Shown here: positions 17,107-24,442 of the stretch, in pieces
How positions within the stretch are numbered: position 1 is the first letter of the stretch
How the letters are laid out: each line of letters begins with the position of its first letter
Assembly: GCF_900890425.1 (NCBI RefSeq)
Contig: NZ_CAAHFG010000003.1
Location: forward strand, 558,001-622,000
Length of the DNA stretch: 64,000 nt
From: Pontiella desulfatans
GTDB taxonomy: Bacteria > Verrucomicrobiota > Kiritimatiellia > Kiritimatiellales > Pontiellaceae
Direction: 5' to 3'
Notes under the pieces: model-generated
What the model saw: the letters and a program-made list of their open reading frames with translations, nothing else
Told to the model about the DNA's origin: nothing
The model's database searches: none
Program-made: the position numbers and the translations under genes

Positions 17107-18500
17107 TTGGCGTGTTGTTCGCAACAGAAATGGAAGCCCGACCATTCCTCGACCGGGGGGTGCCGGAAGGCGTCGTTGTTGAAATTTCGGAGGAAATGGG
17201 ACTTGAGGCCGCGCGTATTGCCACGGAAAAGCTGGTGAAGGAGCATGGGTGCAAGACGATCATCAATGCCGGCGTGTGCGGTGCTCTCAACAATCGGCTG
17301 GAGCGGGGCGCGGTCTATCGGGTTTCGATGGTCAGCATGGAGGAGTTGAAGGCCGCCGTGAACGTAGGCGTGGGCATTGGCTTGAAGCGTTTGGTTAGTG
17401 TTCAGGAACCGGTCTTCGAGCCGAAACGCAAGCGCGAGCTCTCTAAATATGGCGAGTTGGTCGATATGGAAGGCTATGCCGTGGCCCGTGTTTGCGAGGA
17501 GCATTCGGTGCCGTGCATCCTGATCAAGGGCGTCACCGACTTCGGCGACGGGAATGGGAAAGAGGATATCCAAAAGCATATTTCCCCGGTTTCGGAAACC
17601 GTGGCGGAGGCCGTTTTCCAGGTGGTGAATGGAACTTCCGGAGCAACCGCAGCAGGGCCAGGCGAAGCCACGATGCTGAAAAAGCTGCACTCCTTCACCA
17701 AGGTCGAGCACACGATCTTTAGCCTGCCTCTCTTGTTTGCGGGGGCGTGGATCGGGGCGGGTGGGGGGATGCCGGCCGTCAAATCGTTGCTACTGATCGC
17801 ATTGGTGGGCCTCGGGGCCCGCACCTTTGGCATGGCGGTCAACCGCATCCTCGATAAGAACATCGATGCCAGGAATCCGCGCACGGAAAACCGCGAACTG
17901 GCGACGGGTGCGCTTTCGATGGCGCAAGGGTATGCGGTGGCGATTGTTGGATTGGCAATCTACTTCGTCGGCTGCGCGCTCCTCGGGCCCACCGTGCTTG
18001 GGCTCTCGTGGTTTCCATTGATTCCGTTGACGCTCTATTCATTGCTGAAGCGCTTTACTCCACTGTGCCACTATGGCATCGGGGTGGCCCTCGGCATGGC
18101 GCCGCTCGGGGCATTCGTGGCCATAACCAATTCGCTGGCCTTCCCTCCGGTTTTGTGGTTGCTGGTGCTGTTCACCTTTTGCTGGATTAGCGGATTCGAT
18201 GTGATCTATGCCCTGATGGATATCGAATTCGACCGCGCGAACGGCGTGCGCAGTATTCCTGCGGCTCTCGGTTCCGTTGGGGCGCAGATGGTGGCGGCCG
18301 TTACGCACCTGGTTTCGTTCGCGGCGCTGGTGCTGATTTGGATGGGCACGGATTCGGTTCTCTCAACCATTGCCCTGCTGGTTTCCGCCGGAGCATTCGG
18401 TGCGGCCTACTTGCAAAACATCCCGGTTCCCGTTAGATTTTTCCCAATCTCCGCCATCGCCGGCATCGCCGGCGCACTGGTGGTGCTGTTCGGCGGGTAG
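17103..18500 (+). CDS. mqnB/mqnP: Futalosine hydrolase fused to 1,4-dihydroxy-6-naphthoate prenyltransferase
   Basis: 465 residues in one uninterrupted frame. Residues ~1-185 are a nucleoside phosphorylase-like hydrolase (GVLFATEMEARPFL; VDMEGYAVARVCEEHSVPC; KGVTDFGDGNG), matching MqnB, which releases hypoxanthine from futalosine. Residues ~190-465 are a UbiA-type membrane prenyltransferase with the two aspartate motifs NRILDKNIDARN (~246) and DVIYALMDIEFD (~365), matching MqnP, which prenylates the naphthoate. An internal ATG begins the MLKKLHSFTK segment, so a separate prenyltransferase could also be made. The two are usually separate genes. The N-terminal ATG overlaps mqnD. Confidence 0.88.
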   Translation: MIGVLFATEMEARPFLDRGVPEGVVVEISEEMGLEAARIATEKLVKEHGCKTIINAGVCGALNNRLERGAVYRVSMVSMEELKAAVNVGVGIGLKRLVSVQEPVFEPKRKRELSKYGELVDMEGYAVARVCEEHSVPCILIKGVTDFGDGNGKEDIQKHISPVSETVAEAVFQVVNGTSGATAAGPGEATMLKKLHSFTKVEHTIFSLPLLFAGAWIGAGGGMPAVKSLLLIALVGLGARTFGMAVNRILDKNIDARNPRTENRELATGALSMAQGYAVAIVGLAIYFVGCALLGPTVLGLSWFPLIPLTLYSLLKRFTPLCHYGIGVALGMAPLGAFVAITNSLAFPPVLWLLVLFTFCWISGFDVIYALMDIEFDRANGVRSIPAALGSVGAQMVAAVTHLVSFAALVLIWMGTDSVLSTIALLVSAGAFGAAYLQNIPVPVRFFPISAIAGIAGALVVLFGG

Positions 18501-18504
18501 GTTT

Positions 18505-19358
18505 GCAACGAATGCATGGAAAGCAACGAATGACTTTCTAGAATGAAAACTTGGCTCAATAACTCAACTGTGATTTATCCAGAATTGTCTTACTCGATTG
18601 TCGGTGCGGCAATGGTTGTGCACAATTCGCTGAAGCCGGGGTGGGATGAAAGGGATTACCATAGAGCCATGGTTGCGGTTCTGGAAAGCCGTGGACATGT
18701 TGTAAAGAGCCATGATCGAAAGGATCTCGTCTATAGAGGCGGAGTAGTGGATGGCTTTGAGTTGGATTTGCTTGTCGATGGTCTAGTTATTCTGGAATTA
18801 AAGCACCTTAAGGAAGGTTTTCATCCATCGCATTATACCCAAATCATAAACTATCTTAAACGCTGGGATAAACGTTTGGGGCTGCTAATCAATTATGGTC
18901 AGGAAAAGCTCAGGTATCAGCGAATCCCATTCTCCTGTTCCGAGGCGACTGTCGATTATGTTGGAGAGTGGGTTAAGCTTCCGGTCGAGGTTCGTGATTT
19001 GATCCGGGGGGCGGTTAACACGATAAACTCCCTGGTCGGTTGTGGATATGGAGCAGGGATTTATAAAAAGCTTCTGATGGCGGAGCCGGGCTTTCTTGGC
19101 GTGAAAGCCATAAACACTTGTCTGGCTCCAACCTTCAGTGAACAGTGCTTTGAGGAACGGGAAGTTGATGCAATATCTGTTGGTGAAGATTTGATAGTCC
19201 GGGTTTCGGCCTCTTCGTCTGCAACGGATTTGAGCTATCTTAAGACCTATATGAAGCATGCCGGTGCAAAGAATGGAATGCTTGTGAATTTAAACCATCA
19301 TGAAATGCAGTTGAGAGGAGTCCGGTAATGGATTCGTTGCTTTCCATTCATTCGTTGC
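18505..19358. mobile_element. GxxExxY cassette bounded by 28-bp inverted repeats
   Basis: The left repeat at 18505-18532 and the right repeat at 19331-19358 match in inverted orientation at 26 of 28 positions. Each contains two direct copies of GCAACGAAT. They enclose only the GxxExxY gene. The left repeat starts 4 bp after the mqnB-mqnP stop and the right repeat ends 13 bp before the ubiX ATG, right at its ribosome binding site. In RNA the repeats would pair into a long stem around the gene. No transposase is present, so the mode of movement is unknown; calling it mobile is inference from structure. Confidence 0.6.
18543..19328 (+). CDS. GxxExxY protein (PD-(D/E)XK-like)
   Basis: 261 residues. 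The N-terminal ~125 match the GxxExxY family (IVGAAMVVHNSLKPGWDERDY; VVDGFELDLLVDGLVILELKHL), whose D...ExK arrangement suggests a nuclease fold; the canonical GxxExxY is here GWDERDY. The usual protein is ~125 residues, so the C-terminal half (~135 residues, no recognised domain) is an addition. Codon and base use are visibly more AT-rich than the flanking menaquinone genes. The start has no clear ribosome binding site. The function of the family is not known; copies are often found in inserted sequences. Confidence 0.8.
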   Translation: MKTWLNNSTVIYPELSYSIVGAAMVVHNSLKPGWDERDYHRAMVAVLESRGHVVKSHDRKDLVYRGGVVDGFELDLLVDGLVILELKHLKEGFHPSHYTQIINYLKRWDKRLGLLINYGQEKLRYQRIPFSCSEATVDYVGEWVKLPVEVRDLIRGAVNTINSLVGCGYGAGIYKKLLMAEPGFLGVKAINTCLAPTFSEQCFEEREVDAISVGEDLIVRVSASSSATDLSYLKTYMKHAGAKNGMLVNLNHHEMQLRGVR

Positions 19359-19371
19359 GGAGAGGTTTGAC

Positions 19372-19932
19372 ATGAATTTGGTTGTGGCCATGACGGGCGC
19401 GTCCGGCGCGCTGGCGACGAAGCTGCTGATTGAAAAATCGCAGTGGCCGGTGACGCTGGTCGCCAGCAAGATGGGGCGCGTGGTCTATGAGCAGGAGGTG
19501 GGCCCCTTTGCGGAACTCGAAGCCTTGGCATCCGAGGTTTGGAAGGATGCCGACCTGACCGCAACGATTGCATCGGGTTCGGTGCCGACCGTGGGGATGG
19601 TTGTTATGCCGTGTTCGGCCAATACGCTGGGCAAGGTTGCGGCGGGCATTGCCGATTCGCTGGTGACGCGCGCGGCCCACTGCCAGCTCAAGGAGGGGCG
19701 CAGGGTGGTGCTGTGCATCCGCGAGGCGCCCTGGACCCTGCTCAATGCCCAAAACGCCGTGAGCATTGCCGCCGCCGGCGGAACCATCATGCCGATGTCG
19801 CCGCCCTACTATATGTCGAAGGGGCGCGACCCGAACGCGGTGTCGATGGCCGAAATGCTGGGGTATTATTGCGACCACGTTCTTGCGCTGTTCGGGCAGG
19901 AATCGCCCAAGACCTGGGAGGATATCCGATGA
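19372..19932 (+). CDS. ubiX: Flavin prenyltransferase UbiX
   Basis: 186 residues. MTGASGALATKLL at the N-terminus is the FMN-binding GASG loop; the PCSANTLGKVAAGIADSLVTRAA and REAPWTLLNAQN segments are typical. UbiX attaches a dimethylallyl group to FMN, making prenyl-FMN for a UbiD-type decarboxylase; in this cluster that would be the decarboxylation step of menaquinone synthesis (MqnM/MqnL), though the decarboxylase gene itself is not in the window. GGAGAGG precedes the start, just after the right cassette repeat. It overlaps ubiE by ATGA. Confidence 0.92.
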   Translation: MNLVVAMTGASGALATKLLIEKSQWPVTLVASKMGRVVYEQEVGPFAELEALASEVWKDADLTATIASGSVPTVGMVVMPCSANTLGKVAAGIADSLVTRAAHCQLKEGRRVVLCIREAPWTLLNAQNAVSIAAAGGTIMPMSPPYYMSKGRDPNAVSMAEMLGYYCDHVLALFGQESPKTWEDIR

Positions 19933-20642
19933 ACTCCCCCGAGCGGGATACGCTGATCTCCGCCCAGGAAAACCGCGATATGTTCGACCGCATTGCGAAC
20001 AACTACGATGTGGCGAACCGGGCGATCTCGATGGGCATGGACAAGGTGTGGCGCCGGAAAACCATCGAATTGCTGCGGCCGTTCCGCGGCGGGCGCTATC
20101 TGGATATCGGTACGGGAACCGGCGATCTGGTTTTTGAGATCCTGGATCAATCGGCCAATGTGATCATCGACGGGATCGACCCTTCGGAGCAAATGCTGGC
20201 CATTGCCAAAGACAAGGCCGAAAAGCGCGGGACTGGGGACGCGGTCTCGTTTTTTACGGCGGATGCCCTGGATCTTCCCATGGAGGGCGGAACCTACGAC
20301 GGCATCGTGTCGGGCTTCTGTTTTCGCAATATTGAATGTCGCCAGAAAGCGCTGGGCGAAATGCTGCGTGTTTTGAAGCCGGGCGGCATGCTGGTGGTGT
20401 TGGAGGCGACCTATCCGGATAATCCCCTTGTGCGCCTGGGCTACCGCATGTATACGCCTTTTGTGCCGCTCATTGGTAAAATGCTTGGCGGCGGAACGGC
20501 GTATAAATACCTGATGGATTCGATTGAGGATTTCCCTAAACCCAGCACGGTGACCGACATGTTCGGTGCGGCCGGGTTTTCAAAAGTACAATGCAAGCCG
20601 CTGACGTTCGGGACGGTGTGCATTTTTTCGGGTAAGAAGTAG
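19929..20642 (+). CDS. ubiE: Demethylmenaquinone methyltransferase
   Basis: 237 residues starting at ATG 19929, which overlaps the ubiX stop. The class I methyltransferase motif YLDIGTGTGDLVFEIL, the FDRIANNYDVANRAISMG leader and VSGFCFRNIECRQKALGEM, RVLKPGGMLVVLE follow the UbiE/MenG order. It adds the last methyl group to demethylmenaquinone using S-adenosylmethionine. The menaquinone context argues for MenG activity rather than ubiquinone synthesis. Confidence 0.94.
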   Translation: MNSPERDTLISAQENRDMFDRIANNYDVANRAISMGMDKVWRRKTIELLRPFRGGRYLDIGTGTGDLVFEILDQSANVIIDGIDPSEQMLAIAKDKAEKRGTGDAVSFFTADALDLPMEGGTYDGIVSGFCFRNIECRQKALGEMLRVLKPGGMLVVLEATYPDNPLVRLGYRMYTPFVPLIGKMLGGGTAYKYLMDSIEDFPKPSTVTDMFGAAGFSKVQCKPLTFGTVCIFSGKK

Positions 20643-20648
20643 GGGCGG

Positions 20649-21386
20649 ATGAAGGAAGAATTAATTTTTGCGGGAGCTCCCTACAGCAACTCGGCGCCTT
20701 TGGTGGATAAGCTGACCGAGATCGATCCGCGGGTTCGGGTGGTCAACGACCATCCCTCCTGCCTGGTGCGCGACCTTAACGCGGGCCGCGCGGATGTGGC
20801 ACTGATTCCCGTGGCGCACCTGTTCGCCCACCCGGAGCTGACGATGCTCGAAGGGCTGGGCGTTGCCGCCGATGGGCCGGTGAAGAGCGTGTTGCTCAAA
20901 TGCAGCAAGAAGATGGGGCAGATCAAAACCGTTGCGCGCGATCCGGCCTCGGCCACCTCTAATGCCTTGGCCGAGTTGTTGCTCACCAAATATTTCCGGC
21001 AGAAGATCGAAATGCTCGATTTCCAGGCGGTGGAGCAGCCCGACGCCGCCGTGGTGATCGGCGACCGTGCGCTCTGCGCCGCCCCGGCCCCCGCAGGCGA
21101 TATCGATCTCGCCGAGGCCTGGCAGAAGTGGACCAAGCTACCCTTTGTTTTTGCGGTCTGGGCCGTGCGGAGGGATTTTCCCGAAATCGAGACCGTCACC
21201 CAGATCGCCCACAAGGCCTATGCCGCCGGCTTCCGCGCCACCGAGGAGATTGCCGAACGCTATGCCCGCAAACTCGGTGGATCGCAGGATTTCTGGGCCG
21301 ATTACCTCGACCATTCCATCCACTACAAACTCGATGCAAGGGATATGGAAGGCCTGGAGCGATTTAAGGCACTGCTTGGGGCCTAG
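20649..21386 (+). CDS. mqnA: Chorismate dehydratase
   Basis: 245 residues of the MqnA/MqnD periplasmic-binding-like fold (APYSNSAPLVDKL; ALIPVAHLFAHPEL; SVLLKCSKKMGQIKTVARDPASATSNALAELLL). MqnA removes water from chorismate to give 3-enolpyruvyl-benzoate, the first step of the futalosine route. It follows ubiE by 6 bp and ends the operon. mqnE, mqnC and the UbiD-type decarboxylase are not in the window. Confidence 0.92.
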   Translation: MKEELIFAGAPYSNSAPLVDKLTEIDPRVRVVNDHPSCLVRDLNAGRADVALIPVAHLFAHPELTMLEGLGVAADGPVKSVLLKCSKKMGQIKTVARDPASATSNALAELLLTKYFRQKIEMLDFQAVEQPDAAVVIGDRALCAAPAPAGDIDLAEAWQKWTKLPFVFAVWAVRRDFPEIETVTQIAHKAYAAGFRATEEIAERYARKLGGSQDFWADYLDHSIHYKLDARDMEGLERFKALLGA

Positions 21387-21445
21387 CAGAACTTCCCAGG
21401 GAGGGTTGGTTTTCTGGAAGAAACTGCGAGGCGAAGGGGATGGTG

Positions 21446-21504
21446 TGCCGGCATTCGGGTGACATGGCGTTTTTTTTCGATGTCGCTGGTCTTGTCACCC
21501 GGCA
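21446..21504. repeat. Hairpin after mqnA
   Basis: CGGGTGACA (21456-21464) pairs with TGTCACCCG (21493-21501), extended by GCCGG/CCGGC-like bases at the rims. The loop contains eight T's and a second small complement. It could act as the mqn operon terminator but the T run lies inside the loop, so it may instead be another palindromic repeat. Confidence 0.45.
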
Positions 21505-21573
21505 ATCCAAGCATCCCGCAATTCATTCACAATCGGTAAGATTGCGAGGCACGCAAAATCGATGTAATTGGAT

Positions 21574-21601
21574 TTGACAACCGGCGATATGTTGGTAGTT
21601 T
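21574..21601 (+). promoter_or_regulatory. rpmH promoter
   Basis: Consensus -35 TTGACA at 21574-21579 and TAGTTT at 21596-21601, spacer 16 bp, 35 bp before the rpmH ATG. It would drive rpmH-rnpA-yidD-yidC. Confidence 0.65.
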
Positions 21602-21635
21602 AGCCTGCTTTTTAGAACACAAAGGGAATTTAGAG

Positions 21636-21773
21636 ATGAAACGCACATACAATCCTTCGAAGATCAAGCGCGCCCGCAAGTGCGGATTCCGCAAGCGTAT
21701 GGCAACTGCCGATGGCCGCGCCATCCTGAAGCGCCGCCGCCAGAAAGGCCGCAAGCGCCTTACCGCAGTTTAA
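21636..21773 (+). CDS. rpmH: 50S ribosomal protein L34
   Basis: 45 residues, starting [20 protein letters not shown] and ending KRLTAV. Length and the strongly basic sequence are diagnostic. It precedes rnpA as in nearly all bacteria. Unlike the classical order, no dnaA is found upstream; the upstream neighbour is mqnA. Confidence 0.97.
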   Translation: MKRTYNPSKIKRARKCGFRKRMATADGRAILKRRRQKGRKRLTAV

Positions 21774-21784
21774 TTGGAACCCAC

Positions 21785-22282
21785 ATGCCGAAGCCCCACG
21801 AGAGGGAGTCGGACTGCTCCATCGACTCAAGCCCGCCGAAAAGCGGGCTTGATCGTTGTTTATCCAAACAGCAACGCCTCACCCGCTCCTCGCTCTTCTC
21901 GGAAACTTTTTCCCAGAACCGGAAATGGGTTGGGCGTTTTATGGTTCTGTGGCTGCGTAGCGGCGAAGGTGCCGCGCTCCGGTTGGGCGTGGTGACCAGC
22001 AAGAAAGTCCACCTGCGGGCCAACAAGCGCAATCTTGCGCGACGCCGCCTGCGCGAAGCCTACCGGAACCTTCGCCCCTATTTCTCCGGCGATTTCGACA
22101 TCATACTGGTCGGACGCCGCAGCATACTCGGCGCCGAGTGGAGGGAGGTCGTCCGCGAAATGCTGAAACTGGCGCAAAAAGCCGGATTGATCACCGACGA
22201 AAACCTGAACAACGCCGAGCTGGAATTTTTTCACCACGAAGGCGCAACGCACCCGAAGGGCATTCAAAACAAGCCTTCGTGA
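21785..22282 (+). CDS. rnpA: Ribonuclease P protein component
   Basis: 165 residues from ATG 21785, 11 bp after rpmH. The core LTRSSLFSETFS, LRLGVVTSKKVHLRANKRN and the RNR-type ARRRLREAYRN helix are intact. It binds the RNase P RNA and helps process tRNA 5' ends. The N-terminal ~35 residues are not conserved and the DNA there holds a GCCCGC/GCGGGC hairpin. The last ~18 residues (HHEGATHPKGIQ) are encoded by a palindromic repeat rather than by family sequence, so the tail appears to be acquired. Confidence 0.92.
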   Translation: MPKPHERESDCSIDSSPPKSGLDRCLSKQQRLTRSSLFSETFSQNRKWVGRFMVLWLRSGEGAALRLGVVTSKKVHLRANKRNLARRRLREAYRNLRPYFSGDFDIILVGRRSILGAEWREVVREMLKLAQKAGLITDENLNNAELEFFHHEGATHPKGIQNKPS

Positions 22283-22300
22283 ACGTCGAGGCTTCGTGGT
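22233..22300. repeat. Palindromic repeat spanning the rnpA 3' end
   Basis: ACCACGAAG at 22233-22241 and its exact complement CTTCGTGGT at 22292-22300 close the element, with CCTTCG/CGAAGG inside. The rnpA stop lies within it. The left side resembles the lepA-lepB element at 10628. Confidence 0.6.
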
Positions 22301-22311
22301 AAGAAACTTTG

Positions 22312-22545
22312 ATGAGAAACCCCGCCGTCAGCGTGTTGATCGTGTTGGTCAAAGGCTACCAGAATATCGTCAGCCCTTGGCTCGGGCAACGCTGCCGCTT
22401 CCATCCCACCTGCTCGCAGTATTGCATTGAAGCCCTGAGGCAACATGGTATGGTTTTCGGTCTTTGGCTTGCGGCGAAAAGAATTTGCAAATGCCATCCG
22501 TTCCATCCGGGCGGGTTCGACCCGGTGCCGAAACCCAAGAAATGA
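22312..22545 (+). CDS. yidD: Membrane protein insertion efficiency factor YidD
   Basis: 77 residues: MRNPAVSVLIVLVKGYQ, then LGQRCRFHPTCSQYCIEAL and GGFDPVP, the complete YidD signature with its three conserved cysteines. It is a membrane-attached factor that helps YidC insertion. The ATG at 22312 is preferred to the TTG just before it. Confidence 0.94.
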   Translation: MRNPAVSVLIVLVKGYQNIVSPWLGQRCRFHPTCSQYCIEALRQHGMVFGLWLAAKRICKCHPFHPGGFDPVPKPKK

Positions 22546-22566
22546 TTTTCCGAGAAGAGAGATGCT

Positions 22567-24309
22567 ATGAATAAAAAAGATTTAGTACCCGTTATCCTGT
22601 TGGCCCTGTTGATCCCGGTTTGGATGTTCATCGACCGCACCTTCATTGCGCCGAAATATCCTGCCAAGACCCCGGTTCCAGCCGAGCAGGTGGTTGAGGC
22701 GACCCCGGTGACCACCAACGCCGCCGCATCGGCAGACGTGGTACGGCCGGAAGCTGCTCCCGTTGTGGCCGAAGTCGAAGAACCTGCCACCGAAGAAATC
22801 ATCGAGACCCTGGAAAACGGGAAAGTCACACTGGAGCTCAGCTCCTGGGGCGGCGGCATCAAATCGGCCACCCTTCAGGATTATCCCGAGCTGAACGAGA
22901 AGGATAGTGCCCCGGTTGAAATCGGATTCGACAAAGCCGCTCTGGCCTATGAAGGATTGGCTGGCATCGGCGCCAACGAAGCCCTCGCCATCCGGAAGGC
23001 AGGGGACGGCCGGTCGGTTACCTTTTCAAAAACCCTGGATTCCGGCCTGGTCTACCAGCGCACGGTCTCCTTCACCAACGACTATGTTCTGACCATCAGC
23101 GACCGCTTCACGAACCCCGGGGCCAATGCCGCCACGCTCGACGACGCCCGCATCCTGACCGGGCGCATGGAAAACCCGGCCGACATGAAAGCCATGAAAG
23201 GCGTCAGCATTCTCGGTGTCGATTCCTTCACCCCGGCCGGCGGTGTCAACTATTGGGGCAAGAAGCTCCATAAGCTGCACGACAAGAACGGCCCCGTTTC
23301 GATCGATCTCGTCCCCGAGGAAATGAGCGGGGTCGAAGTCGATTGGGTTTCCACCAAAAACAAGTTTTTTGTCCAGATCCTGCGCCCCGAAGAGCCGGTG
23401 GCAACGATGGCGATCCTTTCCTCCCGCGATCCATCCCAAAAGGGGGTAGTTCCGGAGGACATCGCCTCTGCCCTGGTATTCAAGCAACAGGTCATTGGCG
23501 CGGGGGAAAGCGTTGCCAACAACTACACCTATTTCATCGGCCCCAAGAACTATTCCGTCCTGAAGGATTCCGGCTACAGCATGGAAAAGGTGATGGAGTT
23601 CGAGACCACCGGCGCCTTTTCCTTCATGAACTGGCTGATGGAACCGGCGCGCCGCTTCCTGCTCTGGACGCTGAACAAATTCTTTGCCGTTATCCCGAAC
23701 TATGGCGTGGCCATCATCTTGCTAACCCTGCTGATCCGCATCCTCTTCTGGCCGCTGACGCACAAGAGCACCGAAAGCATGAAGCGCATGCAGGAGATCC
23801 AGCCCGAAATCAAGGCGCTGCAGGCGAAATACAAGAAAGACCCGCAGCGTATGCAGCAGGAGACCATGAAGCTCTACAAGGAGAAGAAGGTCAACCCCAT
23901 GGGCGGGTGCATTCCCATGTTCGTCCAGATTCCGGTCTTCATTGCACTGTTCACCGTTTTGCGCAACGCCATCGAGCTGCGCTATGCCGGCTTCCTCTGG
24001 ATCGCCGACCTCAGCCAGCCGGAAAACCTGTTTGCCGGAAGCATCCCATTCGTCGGATCACTCAACATCCTGCCCTTGCTGATGTCCGTCTCGATGATCT
24101 GGCAACAAAAGCTCTCCTCTCCAGGCACCGCCGCAACGCCGGAACAGCAGCAGCAACAGAAGATGATGATGTTCATGATGCCGATCATGATGCTGTTCTT
24201 CTTCTACAGCATGCCGTCGGGCCTCGTGCTCTACTGGACGACCAGCAACCTGCTCATGATTGCCCAGACCGGCTTCCGCAACCTGCGGAAGAAGACCGTG
24301 AAGGCGTAG
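22567..24309 (+). CDS. yidC: Membrane protein insertase YidC
   Basis: 580 residues. An N-terminal span (VPVILLALLIPVWMFI), a large periplasmic domain (~60-330), then five membrane segments with the conserved RILFWPLTHKSTESMKRMQEIQPE hydrophilic groove and MGGCIPMFVQIPVF. It inserts and folds inner-membrane proteins alone or with Sec. It closes the rpmH-rnpA-yidD-yidC unit and is followed by a terminator. Confidence 0.96.
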   Translation: MNKKDLVPVILLALLIPVWMFIDRTFIAPKYPAKTPVPAEQVVEATPVTTNAAASADVVRPEAAPVVAEVEEPATEEIIETLENGKVTLELSSWGGGIKSATLQDYPELNEKDSAPVEIGFDKAALAYEGLAGIGANEALAIRKAGDGRSVTFSKTLDSGLVYQRTVSFTNDYVLTISDRFTNPGANAATLDDARILTGRMENPADMKAMKGVSILGVDSFTPAGGVNYWGKKLHKLHDKNGPVSIDLVPEEMSGVEVDWVSTKNKFFVQILRPEEPVATMAILSSRDPSQKGVVPEDIASALVFKQQVIGAGESVANNYTYFIGPKNYSVLKDSGYSMEKVMEFETTGAFSFMNWLMEPARRFLLWTLNKFFAVIPNYGVAIILLTLLIRILFWPLTHKSTESMKRMQEIQPEIKALQAKYKKDPQRMQQETMKLYKEKKVNPMGGCIPMFVQIPVFIALFTVLRNAIELRYAGFLWIADLSQPENLFAGSIPFVGSLNILPLLMSVSMIWQQKLSSPGTAATPEQQQQQKMMMFMMPIMMLFFFYSMPSGLVLYWTTSNLLMIAQTGFRNLRKKTVKA

Positions 24310-24330
24310 GAACAAAGGGTTAAATCCAGA

Positions 24331-24362
24331 AAAACGCGGTTCAGCAATGGCTCGCGTTTTTT
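24331..24362 (+). terminator. Terminator after yidC
   Basis: AAAACGCG (24331-24338) pairs with CGCGTTTT (24353-24360), followed by two more T's. It lies 21 bp after the yidC stop. Confidence 0.7.
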
Positions 24363-24365
24363 GTG

Positions 24366-24441
24366 AATGCGTATTGCGTATTGCGAGGATTTCTCGCGAT
24401 CAGATAGGCTATTGCAATACGAAATACGTAGTACGTAGTAC
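24366..24441. repeat. Convergent 7-bp repeat array C, abutting the rpoN stop
   Basis: AATGCG-TATTGCG-TATTGCG on the left faces CAATACG-AAATACG-TAGTACG-TAGTAC on the right. As with array A, the right side ends next to a minus-strand stop codon, and the whole array lies between two convergent genes. Confidence 0.75.
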
Positions 24442-24442
24442 T

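Noticed and set aside
21560-22600. Chromosome origin near rpmH-rnpA
   Set aside because: No dnaA, dnaN or DnaA-box cluster is nearby; only two scattered boxes occur in the whole window.
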